A stretch of DNA of 64,000 nt from Cognatundibacterium curvum (GCF_014284235.1 NZ_JACOGD010000002.1:434001-498000), one strand, 5' to 3'; numbered from the stretch's first letter, positions 37,275 to 48,925 are shown. Numbers and translations are program-made. The notes: a model not told the origin generated them from the letters alone.

Positions 37275-38063
37275 ATGAGTTCACCGGAATTGCTGTTGCA
37301 GGTCTTGCGTTCAGAATTACGTGCAGCCGGCGTGACCTATAAGGTGCTGGCAGAGCGTATTCACATGAGTGAATCCAGCGTCAAGCGCATGTTCGGTCAG
37401 AAGGACATGAGCTTGTCTCGGCTGGCTGAAATTTGTAAAGCATCCGGTGTGGCGATGGAAGACATTTTGCGTCAGGCGGCAGATGTCACTCCGCACTCAG
37501 ACACGCTGACGCTGGCGCAGGAAAAATCCCTGATCGCCGCGCCCAAGCTCTTGCTGGTCGCGATTTGCTGCCTCGGTAACTGGACGATGGAGCAGATCGT
37601 TGAGACGTATCAGATGACGGAGTCTGAATGTGTACTGCAATTGATTGCACTCGACAAGCTGGAATTGATTGAATTACGCCCCAATAACCGCTACCGTCTG
37701 AATGTATCGCCTGCTTTCCACTGGTTGCCAGATGGCCCGGTACAGCAGTATTTCCGGGATTATGTGGTCGCTGATTATTTCAATGGCAGCTTCGATCATA
37801 AAGGGGAAACGCTGCTGTGCGTTCCAGCGCGCGTGTCCAGCCGCAGTGCACAGGAAGTGGTGCAAAAGATTCAGCAACTGGTCGCAGAGCTGGCACGTTT
37901 GCATCAGGAAGACCGGCGCTTGAAAGCCGAAGAACGCGATGGCTTCACTTTGCTGGTAGGCTTCCGTTCCTGGGAATTTTCCGCATTTACTGCGCTGCGC
38001 CGTCCGGAAGCCAAACCTGAATTACCCAGTATGACTCACCAGATCGGTCCTAAGAAAAGATAA
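37275..38063 (+). CDS. XRE-family helix-turn-helix transcriptional regulator
   Basis: A 262-residue regulator with an N-terminal lambda-repressor-type HTH ('TYKVLAERIHMSESSVKRMF', about 19-38, followed by 'DMSLSRLAEICKASGVAMED'). The ~190-residue C-terminal part has no recognised ligand domain. AGGAGAG lies 5-9 bp before the ATG. Its 3' end overlaps the convergent patatin gene by 28 bp, so the two are probably not strongly coexpressed. Target and signal unknown. Confidence 0.8.
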   Translation: MSSPELLLQVLRSELRAAGVTYKVLAERIHMSESSVKRMFGQKDMSLSRLAEICKASGVAMEDILRQAADVTPHSDTLTLAQEKSLIAAPKLLLVAICCLGNWTMEQIVETYQMTESECVLQLIALDKLELIELRPNNRYRLNVSPAFHWLPDGPVQQYFRDYVVADYFNGSFDHKGETLLCVPARVSSRSAQEVVQKIQQLVAELARLHQEDRRLKAEERDGFTLLVGFRSWEFSAFTALRRPEAKPELPSMTHQIGPKKR

Positions 38064-40354
38064 ACAGAGGAACCCGCACCGCGGGTTGCTCCTACGCCGA
38101 AATACAGGGGGCCAAACCGGGTATCGACTGATAAACTGGTACTGGCTGCCTGTTTCAGTTCGCGCAAATGGAAGCTATTTTCATTACCATACGCGCCGCC
38201 CAGTTCAGCCGAAAAGCCCAACCGTATGGCACCGCCCACGGTCGCAGGCAAAGCGCCGATTTTTCTCGCAATCAGTACGCGGCTAAAAACGTTAGAGTCA
38301 CCCGTCAATGAGTTTCTGGGTAAGCCAGACAGCCGCAAAAAACCACCCAGCGCAGAAGGCGCATTGCTATGCTGTGAACGGCCCCATTCACCGTATACAT
38401 GACCAGCCCAGTCGCCATACTGGAAGGCGCGCATCATGCTGATTTCCGAACTTGCCTGGGACCGTTCACTGGCATCCTTACCCGGTGAGCGTTGCCATGA
38501 CAGGGTAAATAAGGAGCCTTTGCTAGGGAAGTTAAGTGAATCCAGCGTATCTGCACGGAAGCTTAGGAACTGTGTGGTATCAAAGAATTTGGTATTGGGA
38601 TCAATCGGTGCCACCGGGATGACACTATTCAATTTGGCATAACCACGCCGGATACCTGCTTCGATACTGCCCCAGTTGCCGAGCTGGCGTCCCAGCAAGA
38701 ACGAGACGCTGGTCTCGCTGGCATTAATCCTGCCTACGCGTAATCCCTGACTGTAGTTATCCAATCCCGTTGCATTGTAGTCAAAGCCTGGAGCAAGATA
38801 CCAGGGCGAGGCCGGTGCCAGCGGTTGCCAGAACTGCGTGCTGAATTCCTGATGACTGCCGATTCTGGCGACTGAGCGCAATTCTGCACCATAGCGATTG
38901 AGTGAAGAAGCGACATGCATCACGCTCAGAGAAAATCGATTATCGTCTGAAAAATCGCTGGATAACTCCACGCCAAGGCGCAGACGGTTGCGGCTGGACT
39001 CTGACTCTTTGGCCTCTATCGTGACTTTGCGCTCAGTAACCACGTCTTCTATTTTTGCCTCTACGACATCGAGATCGCCGCGTCCATACAACTTCGCTGT
39101 CGCTGCACGGATTTGATCCTGGGTCAGGCTCACACCGGCTTCCAGTCCGGTCTGCGAGATCAGAGTCTGCGGATTAATGTATTGCGTGCCCTTCACTTCA
39201 ATTTGCGTAATCGGCATAGCGACCAGGCTGGTCTTGGCGGTGCGCGTGGCGTGAGTACGTTGAGCGTCAGTTGCCAGATATTGTGCTTCGTCGACTGCAT
39301 AGTTGCGTAACTTACTTTGCAACTGGAAGGCTGCATTTTCACCTGCGGAAATCGCACGCCGGTAAGCAGAAAAATCCAGAAAACTGATGCCGTCCAGTTT
39401 GGGCGCGATCAATACATCGCTATCTTTCAGTTCCTTGATTGAGCGCTGCACATTTTGTTCAGTCAGTATTTGTAACATCTGGGTCGCAACGTCAATCGCG
39501 CTGTGTAAATCTCTTTCTTTTGCCAATGGCGTTCCCACGTTAACTGCAATGATGACATCCGCGCCCATAGAGCGCGCCAGTTCGACCGGCAGATTGCTGA
39601 CCAGACCACCATCTACCACCAGTTTATCTTTAATGCGTACCGGGGCGAACACACCGGGAACGGCCAGCGAAGCGCGCATGGACGCCAGTAATGGGGTATC
39701 CGATAATTCCACCAGGTCGCCCGTGAGCAAATCGGAGGCGACTGAGCGGAAAGGCAATGCCAGCTGATTCACGGCATGGTCGCGCATCCCCTCTGGCACC
39801 AGGCGTCCCAGTGCATGATCCAGCGTGGCATTACCTGCAGCGGCTGCTGGCAAAAATACGCCTGATTTGGTAACTGCCAATTCCAGCCGTGTGGGGATGA
39901 TCGTATCTTCGATTTTACGGCGATAGTCGAGGTCGTAACGGGCGGGGCGGTCTGCCATCACATGATCCCAGTCGGTTTCGATCACGATGCGTTCCAGTTC
40001 ATCGGCCGTTCTGCCCGCCGCATAAGCGCCGCCGACCACTGCGCCCATGCTGGTTCCAACCACCACATCAACCGGTACCCGCATCTTTTGCAAAGCCCGT
40101 AACACGCCGATATGTGCAAAGCCACGTGCACCTCCACCTGACAATACCAGCGCTATCCTTGGCCGCTGGGTCATTGTGGCGTTAGTGGCAGCATTTGCTG
40201 CTGTACTAGCCAGTGCATTTGCCGTCGGGAGCGTGGATACTGAGCTGCTGACAGCTTTATTCGTATTGGTCTGCGCTGCCGCTGGCAGGCAGAGGCTGAG
40301 TAGCAAGCCAGACAGTAGTGTAGGGAATAGGGACATCAGGCGCGAGAGCTTCAT
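38036..40354 (-). CDS. Patatin-like phospholipase with POTRA and beta-barrel (PlpD-type autotransporter)
   Basis: A 772-residue outer-membrane protein with a signal peptide ('LLSGLLLSLCLPAAA'), a Ser/Ala/Thr-rich linker, then a patatin lipase domain: oxyanion loop GGGARG at 73-78, nucleophile S102 in GTSMG, and D248 in DGG, giving an intact Ser-Asp dyad. A POTRA-like segment ('ITQIEVKGTQYINPQTL') and a 16-stranded Omp85-type barrel end in 'YLFLGPIW', with the C-terminal aromatic needed for BAM. This is the type Vd (PlpD) layout: the lipase is probably displayed or released outside. The substrate is unknown. Confidence 0.88.
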   Translation of the reverse strand: MKLSRLMSLFPTLLSGLLLSLCLPAAAQTNTNKAVSSSVSTLPTANALASTAANAATNATMTQRPRIALVLSGGGARGFAHIGVLRALQKMRVPVDVVVGTSMGAVVGGAYAAGRTADELERIVIETDWDHVMADRPARYDLDYRRKIEDTIIPTRLELAVTKSGVFLPAAAAGNATLDHALGRLVPEGMRDHAVNQLALPFRSVASDLLTGDLVELSDTPLLASMRASLAVPGVFAPVRIKDKLVVDGGLVSNLPVELARSMGADVIIAVNVGTPLAKERDLHSAIDVATQMLQILTEQNVQRSIKELKDSDVLIAPKLDGISFLDFSAYRRAISAGENAAFQLQSKLRNYAVDEAQYLATDAQRTHATRTAKTSLVAMPITQIEVKGTQYINPQTLISQTGLEAGVSLTQDQIRAATAKLYGRGDLDVVEAKIEDVVTERKVTIEAKESESSRNRLRLGVELSSDFSDDNRFSLSVMHVASSLNRYGAELRSVARIGSHQEFSTQFWQPLAPASPWYLAPGFDYNATGLDNYSQGLRVGRINASETSVSFLLGRQLGNWGSIEAGIRRGYAKLNSVIPVAPIDPNTKFFDTTQFLSFRADTLDSLNFPSKGSLFTLSWQRSPGKDASERSQASSEISMMRAFQYGDWAGHVYGEWGRSQHSNAPSALGGFLRLSGLPRNSLTGDSNVFSRVLIARKIGALPATVGGAIRLGFSAELGGAYGNENSFHLRELKQAASTSLSVDTRFGPLYFGVGATRGAGSSVYLFLGPIW

Positions 40355-40441
40355 GAGATGATGAATCCGGAAAAAACAAACAACGAGCTGGAGACGAAAA
40401 TAGTTGACGCTGGCCGACAGGGAGAGCAGCGGCCTTGACGA

Positions 40442-40993
40442 TCAGTCTGGACTTGAGGGAGCTACCAGGGCAGTCAGTACATGATCGCGCCAGCTGCCAT
40501 TGATGCGCAAATAAGCTTTGGCATAGCCCTCCTGCTCGAATCCCAGGCTGCGCAACAAGGCGGCACTGCGTGTATTGTCTGGTACATAATTTGCCATCAC
40601 CCGGTGCAGGCCCTGCTGTAGAAAGACGTAGTCCAGGCCAGCCTGCACTGCTTCACGCATTAAAGCTTTACCCTCGCAGTCGGCAGCAATCGCATAGCCC
40701 AGATGGCAGGCTTGAAATGCTCCCCTGACTACATTGCTGAAATGGCAGATGCCTATCATCCTGTCCTCTAACCAGACTGAGAAAGGAAATCCTGTTCCGC
40801 TGATAAATTGCTGATTGAACTGAGTGATGCGTGCTTCGCAAGCCTGTATTGAAAAATAATCAGGCTGACGCTCTGGCTCCCATCGCTGAAGATGAGCCTG
40901 ATTGTCCAGCAAATAATGCTGATAGGATGGGCTATCCTCCAATTGCAATACACGTAAGGTCAGTCTTTCGGTTTGCAGGATGGGATAGGGCAT
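40442..40993 (-). CDS. GNAT-family N-acetyltransferase (RimJ/RimL-like)
   Basis: A 183-residue acetyltransferase starting 'PILQTERLTLRVLQLEDS', typical of the RimJ/RimL subgroup that acetylates N-termini or small molecules. The acetyl-CoA site is in the 'LGYAIAADCEGKALMREAV' region, and 'NTRSAALLRSLGFEQEGYAK' is the standard C-terminal motif. The usual R/Q-x-x-G-x-G/A is weak (DCEGKAL). Substrate unknown. Confidence 0.85.
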   Translation of the reverse strand: MPYPILQTERLTLRVLQLEDSPSYQHYLLDNQAHLQRWEPERQPDYFSIQACEARITQFNQQFISGTGFPFSVWLEDRMIGICHFSNVVRGAFQACHLGYAIAADCEGKALMREAVQAGLDYVFLQQGLHRVMANYVPDNTRSAALLRSLGFEQEGYAKAYLRINGSWRDHVLTALVAPSSPD

Positions 40994-41058
40994 GGCGGCC
41001 TCAGAAAATGGCAGTGGCCGAAGTATACAACTTTTGTTGTTTATATGGCAGTTTTTTG

Positions 41059-42003
41059 CTATTGCGCACTCGCATCTTCGCTCAGCATGGTCACGCCAGG
41101 TAAGGTACAGGCAAGTACAGTCTGGCGTATCGCCTCGATGGCAGCCTGACGGGTAAAACTTTTACGCCAGGCGATCACAATTCTGCGTTCCGGCGCCGGG
41201 GCCGCAAAGGGTACATAGCGCAGCATACCATCTTTGCTGTGCAAGTCAGCGACTGAGGCTGCCGGCAACACCGTCAGACCTACACCAGATGCCACCATAT
41301 GGCGTATGGTTTCGAGTGAAGAGCCTTCAAAAGTGCGTGCAATGCCATCGCCGGTAGTGGAAAAGCGAGCCATCTCTGGACAGACTTCCAATACCTGATC
41401 GCGGAAGCAATGTCCATTCCCAAGCAATAACATGGTTTCCGTCTTTAACTCAGCAGCTGAAATTTCTTCACGCTCAGCCCAGGCATGGTCTTTCGGCATG
41501 GCGACCACGAAGGGCTCGTCATACAAAGCCTGTATCATCATGCCGTGATCAGGCAGTGGCAACGCCATGATGGCCGCATCGAGCTCACCCTGGCGCAGTA
41601 ATTCCAACAGTTTGACAGTGAAATTTTCTTGCAGAACCAAGGGCATCTGCGGCACCCGCTCTATCATATTTTTGACTAGCGAGGGCAGCAGATAAGGGCC
41701 TACGGTATAGATCACACCAAGGCGGAAAGGGCCCGCCAGCGGATCTTTATTTTGTTTGGCAATTTCTTTGATGGCAGCGGTTTGCTCCAGCACCCGCTCA
41801 GCCTGCGCTACGATTTGTGCGCCCAGCGGTGTGGTTGAAACTTCAGTGCCGCCACGTTCGAAAATCGTGACGCCCAGCTCATCTTCGAGCTTCTTGATCG
41901 CGACAGACAAAGTCGGCTGCGCCACAAAACAGGCCTCTGCAGCATGACCAAAATGTTTTTGCCGGGCGACCGCGACGATGTATTTTAATTCGGTGAGTGT
42001 CAT
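41059..42003 (-). CDS. oxyR: Peroxide-sensing LysR-type regulator OxyR
   Basis: A 314-residue LysR regulator with an N-terminal HTH ('FGHAAEACFVAQPTLSVAIK') and the redox sensor cysteines C199 and C208 in 'NGHCFRDQVLEVCPE', at the same numbers as in E. coli OxyR. Peroxide oxidises these to a disulfide and switches on catalase/peroxidase genes. In many Burkholderiales it lies near recG, as here. It is divergent from a lipoprotein gene across 176 bp. Confidence 0.95.
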   Translation of the reverse strand: MTLTELKYIVAVARQKHFGHAAEACFVAQPTLSVAIKKLEDELGVTIFERGGTEVSTTPLGAQIVAQAERVLEQTAAIKEIAKQNKDPLAGPFRLGVIYTVGPYLLPSLVKNMIERVPQMPLVLQENFTVKLLELLRQGELDAAIMALPLPDHGMMIQALYDEPFVVAMPKDHAWAEREEISAAELKTETMLLLGNGHCFRDQVLEVCPEMARFSTTGDGIARTFEGSSLETIRHMVASGVGLTVLPAASVADLHSKDGMLRYVPFAAPAPERRIVIAWRKSFTRQAAIEAIRQTVLACTLPGVTMLSEDASAQ

Positions 42004-42179
42004 GACGTTAGTTTGGCACAGTGTGGTGTGAGAATCAGCTTTTTTTTCAGGCTTTCGAGAAAAAAGCTATCGAATTAAGAATACTTAATGTTATTTGTGT
42101 ATTTGTACTTTTCTTTTCTGATAACATCACTGCTCTTGTTTTTGACAAGATATTCTCAAAAAATAAAATCAGGTGATTT

Positions 42180-42644
42180 ATGAAAAAAATAATATGTGTT
42201 GCAGCAGTGGCATCGTCCTTGGTTGGTTGTGCTTCTATCGTGAACGATTCTTCACAACAAATCCGGGTGGAGACAAAAACTCAGACTGGTGAGATGGTTG
42301 CCGGTGCAAATTGCAAATTATCAAACGATTACGGTACTGTGGAAGTCAAATCGGGCAATTCTGTCGCTCTACATCGATCCAATAAAGATTTTGATATCAC
42401 ATGCGTTCATCCGAGTAATCCGGATGCGACCGCGAGAGGAATTTCACGTGCCAATGCAGGTTTAGCCGGTAATATCCTGTTTGGTGGTGGAATCGGTGCA
42501 ATTATTGACCATAACAAAGGGACGGCATACACCTACCCGACATGGATACAATTAGTGTTTGGAAAAACACTGGTATTTGATCGTTCCGCTGAAAAAGAGG
42601 GGCAACCTGTTGCGCCGGTAGAGCCAGCAACGGCAAGTAAATAA
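42180..42644 (+). CDS. Putative lipoprotein of unknown function
   Basis: A 154-residue protein with a signal peptide and lipobox L-V-G-C (lipidated C17). The body has 'IRVETKTQTGEMVAGANCKL', then a Gly-rich hydrophobic stretch ('AGLAGNILFGGGIGAIIDHN') and 'TYPTWIQLVFGKTLVFDRS', a pattern seen in small phage- or envelope-related lipoproteins of unknown role. The upstream region is AT-rich. It is divergent from oxyR and has its own terminator; an OxyR link is possible but unsupported. Confidence 0.75.
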   Translation: MKKIICVAAVASSLVGCASIVNDSSQQIRVETKTQTGEMVAGANCKLSNDYGTVEVKSGNSVALHRSNKDFDITCVHPSNPDATARGISRANAGLAGNILFGGGIGAIIDHNKGTAYTYPTWIQLVFGKTLVFDRSAEKEGQPVAPVEPATASK

Positions 42645-42710
42645 GCGACGCTTAAAGCAACATAAAAAAATCCTACATTGCTTGTTTTAGCTGTGTAATG
42701 TGAAAAGTAA

Positions 42711-42745
42711 AAAGCCAGCCATGATTTTTGCATGACTGGCTTTTT
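42711..42745 (+). terminator. Rho-independent terminator of lipoprotein gene
   Basis: AAAGCCAGCCATG and CATGACTGGCTTT form an imperfect stem followed by T residues. It may also terminate transcription from the minus strand, where the SDR gene ends at 42781. Confidence 0.85.
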
Positions 42746-42780
42746 CTTTGGGCGTTAGCGCATTGGAATTGTATTTTGTA

Positions 42781-43689
42781 TTATTTTCTATTTGCCATAG
42801 CCTTAGTCAATTCCAGATGCCCTTGCGCCATGCCGCTTTCCGGCACGGTTTCGTGCTCGCGCTGACGTACTTCCGCCAGTTGTGCAGCCAGCTGTTCCGG
42901 TGCGTCGCTCGCATGGCCTATGTGTACACCTTGTGTCAGTGTGATGTGAGCTGCCTCAAAACTGCCAGCTCCGGCGCATAAAATAGTTCTGTTCGGCGCC
43001 TGTTCAGATGCGAGCACCAACATGGCAGGAACCACATCGGCGGGTTGCAAGGCCTGTAAAAACTCAGGCGGGAACAGGCTTTCCGTCATGCGGGTAGCGG
43101 CAGTCGGGGCGAGGCTGTTGACCCGGATATCGTATTTAGCGCCTTCCAGCGACAAGGTTTGCATCAGGCCTACCAGTGCCATTTTGGCCGCGCCGTAATT
43201 GGATTGGCCGAAGTTGCCGTACAGGCCAGAGGATGAGGTCGTCATCACGATACGGCCATATTTTTGTTCCGTCATGATGGGCCAGACGGCTTTACAGCAG
43301 TGCACCGCGCCCATCAGATGCACATCCAATACGAGTTTGAAATCGTCCAGCTCCATTTTAGCGAAACTCTTATCGCGCAGGATGCCAGCATTGTTGACCA
43401 GGATATCGATGCGGCCCCATTTGGCCATGGTCTCATTCACCATCGCCTGTACTGCCGCGTAATCGGTGACTGATGCGCCATTCGCGATCGCCTCGCCACC
43501 GGCAGCACGGATTTCTTCAACCACAGCGAGCGCTGCAGCGGATGAACCACCCGAACCATCACGTGCACCGCCCAGGTCGTTAACCACCACTTTGGCACCT
43601 CTGGCAGCCAGGGCCAGCGCGTGCTCACGACCCAGTCCGCCACCGGCGCCGGTGACGATGGCTACGCGTCCTGTCAAGTCTATGCTCAT
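42781..43689 (-). CDS. SDR-family oxidoreductase (3-hydroxyacyl-CoA dehydrogenase-like)
   Basis: A 302-residue short-chain dehydrogenase. The N-terminal NAD(P) motif 'VTGAGGGLGREHALALAARG' and 'VVVNDLGGARDGSG' match the peroxisomal multifunctional-enzyme (MFE-2) type 3-hydroxyacyl-CoA dehydrogenases; 'NNAG' and the catalytic Y-x3-K ('SNYGAAKMAL') follow. A fatty-acid or aromatic degradation role is likely but the substrate is not determined by the sequence. No other degradation gene is adjacent. Confidence 0.83.
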   Translation of the reverse strand: MSIDLTGRVAIVTGAGGGLGREHALALAARGAKVVVNDLGGARDGSGGSSAAALAVVEEIRAAGGEAIANGASVTDYAAVQAMVNETMAKWGRIDILVNNAGILRDKSFAKMELDDFKLVLDVHLMGAVHCCKAVWPIMTEQKYGRIVMTTSSSGLYGNFGQSNYGAAKMALVGLMQTLSLEGAKYDIRVNSLAPTAATRMTESLFPPEFLQALQPADVVPAMLVLASEQAPNRTILCAGAGSFEAAHITLTQGVHIGHASDAPEQLAAQLAEVRQREHETVPESGMAQGHLELTKAMANRK

Positions 43690-43736
43690 GCTGTCATCCT
43701 TTATATTTTTCGTTGAAATTGAGTTGCTGAATGAGT

Positions 43737-43770
43737 GTCTTGTTTAGCGTCTTGTTTAGCGTCTTGTTTT
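43737..43770 (+). repeat. 12-bp tandem repeat
   Basis: GTCTTGTTTAGC occurs twice, followed by a third unit beginning GTCTTGTTTT. It lies upstream of the SDR gene, about 50 bp before its start on the minus strand, so repeat number could alter its promoter or leader. No function shown. Confidence 0.8.
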
Positions 43771-43846
43771 TGCGCCAGTCTTGGCCTGGCTTGAAGCCCG
43801 GTCAGACTGCAGGTATGCATTGTAACCTGACATGATAGTTGGTTTA

Positions 43847-44332
43847 TCAGCTCAGTTTTTTCTGCATCATGATGGCGCCACCCATGGCAGGATCAAGCTC
43901 ATATGTGGCAAAGCCCTGGCTCAGATACAACTGACGTGCCGGATGATTACCCTCCAGGACTTCCAGCGTGAGCTTGCAATAGCCTTGTTGTTGCGCAAAT
44001 TCGCCTATGCTGTGCATGAGTCTATGGCTGATACCCCGTCCGCGGAAATCGGGATGCACGGCAAAGTCGTGAATATTCAATAAGGGCTGACAAGCGAAAG
44101 TAGAAAAGCCCTCTATGCAGATGGCAAAAGCAGCGGCCTGTTCAGCTTCATATGCCAGAAAAGCATGCACCATTGTTTGGCGTTTTTGCAGTTCGACGAT
44201 TAAATTCGCCTGACTGTAAGCAGACAGGGCTGCGCCGCCGCCCATGGGGTCCAGCGCATAGGCATTCAATTGCTGCAGCAAGTCTTGCGCATGACGCGGA
44301 TTGTGCAGGTCGGCTTTGATGATTGTGAGCAT
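43847..44332 (-). CDS. GNAT-family N-acetyltransferase
   Basis: A 161-residue acetyltransferase with the canonical acetyl-CoA loop in 'VHPDFRGRGISHRLMHSI' and 'KLTLEVLEGNHPARQLYLSQ'. An in-frame ATG at 44365 is possible; the ATG at 44332 fits the start of the domain better. It lies 48 bp downstream of recG on the same strand and may be cotranscribed. Substrate unknown. Confidence 0.82.
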   Translation of the reverse strand: MLTIIKADLHNPRHAQDLLQQLNAYALDPMGGGAALSAYSQANLIVELQKRQTMVHAFLAYEAEQAAAFAICIEGFSTFACQPLLNIHDFAVHPDFRGRGISHRLMHSIGEFAQQQGYCKLTLEVLEGNHPARQLYLSQGFATYELDPAMGGAIMMQKKLS

Positions 44333-44380
44333 AAGTTGTCGTGTGTGTGGAGTCGCTGAGTGCATGCCGCCATGGCAGCC

Positions 44381-46561
44381 TCAGACCCGCAAAAATTCTT
44401 CTTTGTTCCCCAGCCAGCGTTCCAGATGGGCGGCGACCGTGACCGGGTCGTGTTTGAGTAATTCCTGCGCCAGATTGCGCGCTTTTTCAACCAGCCACTG
44501 ATCGGTTTCCAGATTCGCAAAGCGTAACATCGCCTCGCCGGATTGGCGCGCACCAAGGAACTCACCGGGGCCGCGCAATTCCAGGTCTTTTCTGGCGATT
44601 TCAAAGCCATCATTACTCTCACGCATCGTGGCCAGCCGTTGTTTGGCCGTGCCGCCCAGCGGGCCTTGGTAAAGTAACAAACAGACCGAAGCCGCCGCGC
44701 CGCGCCCGACCCGGCCGCGCAACTGATGTAATTGCGACAGACCGAAGCGCTCGGCATGCTCTATCACCATCAGACTCGCATTCGGCACGTCGACCCCGAC
44801 CTCAATCACCGTAGTGGCGACCAGTACCTGGCTGCGCTGGTGGATGAAATCATCCATCACGGTTTGTTTTTCAGCCGGTTTCAGACGTCCATGCACCAGG
44901 CCGACCTGTATGCCGGGTAAGGCGGCAGCCAGCATCATATGGGTATCGGTCGCGGTTTGTAATTGCAGGGTTTCCGACTCTTCGATCAGCGGGCAAACCC
45001 AATAGACTTGTTTGCCTTCCTGTGCTGCCGCATGGACTCGGGCGATCACTTCATCACGCCGGTTCTGGTCGATCACGCGCGTGACGATGGGCGTGCGGCC
45101 GGGGGGAAGTTCATCAATTACGGAGACTTCCAGATCCGCAAAATACGTCATCGCCAGCGTACGCGGGATAGGCGTAGCGGACATCATCAGCTGATGCGGG
45201 ACTTTGCCGGCCACGGCCTTATTCGCCAGATTCAAGCGCTGGCCCACGCCAAAGCGATGCTGCTCATCGACCAGCACCAGTCCCAGATTAGCGAACTGCA
45301 CGCTGTCCTGGATCAGCGCATGCGTGCCTATCACCAGTTGCGCCTCGCCAGAGCTGATCATGGCATTGGCCTGATCTTTTTCTTTCTTTTTCAGGCTGCC
45401 GGTCAGCCAGGCAGTTTTCACGCCCAGCGGTTCGAGCCAGGCGGCGATTTTACGGAAATGCTGTTCTGCCAGAATTTCAGTCGGTGCCATCAATGCCGCC
45501 TGAAAGCCATTGTCTATCGCCTGTGCCGCCGCGAGTGCCGCAACGATGGTTTTGCCGCTGCCTACATCGCCTTGCAATAAACGCTGCATAGGGTAGTCCT
45601 GACGCATATCGGCGCGGATTTCTGCCAATACTTTTTCCTGCGCCCCAGTTAGCGCAAACGGAAGATTAATCAGAAAAGCATTGCTGAGTTCACCGACCAC
45701 GGGCATTGCCGGTGCGCCTTTGCTGCGTCTTGTCAGCTGGGCACGCTTAAGCGAGAGTTGCTGTGCCAGCAGTTCATCGAACTTCATGCGCAGCCAGGCC
45801 GGGTGTTCGTGCTCCATCAGACTGTGCTGATCGATATCGGGCGGCGGGTGATGCAGGGTACGGACGGCAGTTTCAAATCCACATAATTGCAGGCTGGCCA
45901 GCCGTGCTGCGGACAAGGTGTCGCGCCAGTGTACGCGTTCTATCGCATTGCTGATGGCCTTCCGCAGCAAGGCTTGTGGCACACCTTCGCCCGATGGATA
46001 AACTGGCGTCAGCGCATTCGGCAGCGGTGCGCCTTCATTCACGATTTTATAGTTAGGATGGACCAGCTCGGCACCCAGGAAGCCATGCCTGAGTTCGCCA
46101 CGTGCACGCACCCTGGTACCAATGGCTAATTGCTTGGTCTGGCTGCCGTAAAAATTCAGAAAACGCAGCGTGACCTGATCGCTGTCATCGCTGAGGGTCA
46201 CCACCAGTTGCCGGCGTGGCCGGTATTGCACATCTGCGGCCGTGACCACGCCTTCGATCTGCACCTGGCTGCCGCCGCGCAGACTGGCTTCGCGCATACT
46301 CAGGATCTGGGTTTCATCCTCATAACGCATAGGTAAATGCAGGATAAAATCCATGTCTTTACGTAAGCCCAGTTTGGCCAGCTTATCACTGGCTTTAACG
46401 GGGGCTTTTGCGGGGGGCTTGGCGTTTTTTTTTGTATTGGTTTTCGTGCGGGCTGATGTCTGTGCCGACTCGCTGGCATCGCTTTCCATAGCGCTTTCCG
46501 CTGCGGGCGCTGCCGTAGTCAGGGCTATCTCATCCTGTGCATTTGGGTGTTCCGCTGCCAT
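44381..46561 (-). CDS. recG: ATP-dependent DNA helicase RecG
   Basis: RecG remodels stalled replication forks and branched DNA. The 726-residue protein has the N-terminal wedge (OB fold, 'GSQVQIEGVVTAADVQYRP'), Walker A 'LQGDVGSGKTIVAALAAA', the DEQH box ('LVDEQHRFGVGQR') and helicase motifs up to 'QLHQLRGRVGRGA'. The first ~60 residues are an Ala/Ser/Lys-rich low-complexity extension ahead of the usual 'LAKLGLRKDMDFILHLPMRY', so a start further downstream is possible; the given start is the first ATG. It is divergent from queA. Confidence 0.94.
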   Translation of the reverse strand: MAAEHPNAQDEIALTTAAPAAESAMESDASESAQTSARTKTNTKKNAKPPAKAPVKASDKLAKLGLRKDMDFILHLPMRYEDETQILSMREASLRGGSQVQIEGVVTAADVQYRPRRQLVVTLSDDSDQVTLRFLNFYGSQTKQLAIGTRVRARGELRHGFLGAELVHPNYKIVNEGAPLPNALTPVYPSGEGVPQALLRKAISNAIERVHWRDTLSAARLASLQLCGFETAVRTLHHPPPDIDQHSLMEHEHPAWLRMKFDELLAQQLSLKRAQLTRRSKGAPAMPVVGELSNAFLINLPFALTGAQEKVLAEIRADMRQDYPMQRLLQGDVGSGKTIVAALAAAQAIDNGFQAALMAPTEILAEQHFRKIAAWLEPLGVKTAWLTGSLKKKEKDQANAMISSGEAQLVIGTHALIQDSVQFANLGLVLVDEQHRFGVGQRLNLANKAVAGKVPHQLMMSATPIPRTLAMTYFADLEVSVIDELPPGRTPIVTRVIDQNRRDEVIARVHAAAQEGKQVYWVCPLIEESETLQLQTATDTHMMLAAALPGIQVGLVHGRLKPAEKQTVMDDFIHQRSQVLVATTVIEVGVDVPNASLMVIEHAERFGLSQLHQLRGRVGRGAAASVCLLLYQGPLGGTAKQRLATMRESNDGFEIARKDLELRGPGEFLGARQSGEAMLRFANLETDQWLVEKARNLAQELLKHDPVTVAAHLERWLGNKEEFLRV

Positions 46562-46679
46562 GGGTGTAAAATGGTGGGTTTTGCCGTCGGCTTTGCCTAG
46601 TCGGTTATAAACAAGTTTGCTAAAAAATCAGCATACCGCATGTGCACTTTCCCCTGAGTTTATGCTGAGGGGCCGGTTG

Positions 46680-46709
46680 TTGTGCTTTATTTTACTGATT
46701 TTTTATACA
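46680..46709 (+). promoter_or_regulatory. Sigma70 promoter of queA-tgt
   Basis: TTGTGC (46680-46685) and TATACA (46704-46709) with an 18-bp spacer, about 40 bp before the queA ATG. Confidence 0.55.
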
Positions 46710-46749
46710 GTGCGCAGCATTTTGTTCCATTTGATACGGTTTCCCGAGC

Positions 46750-48925
<2,176 letters not shown>

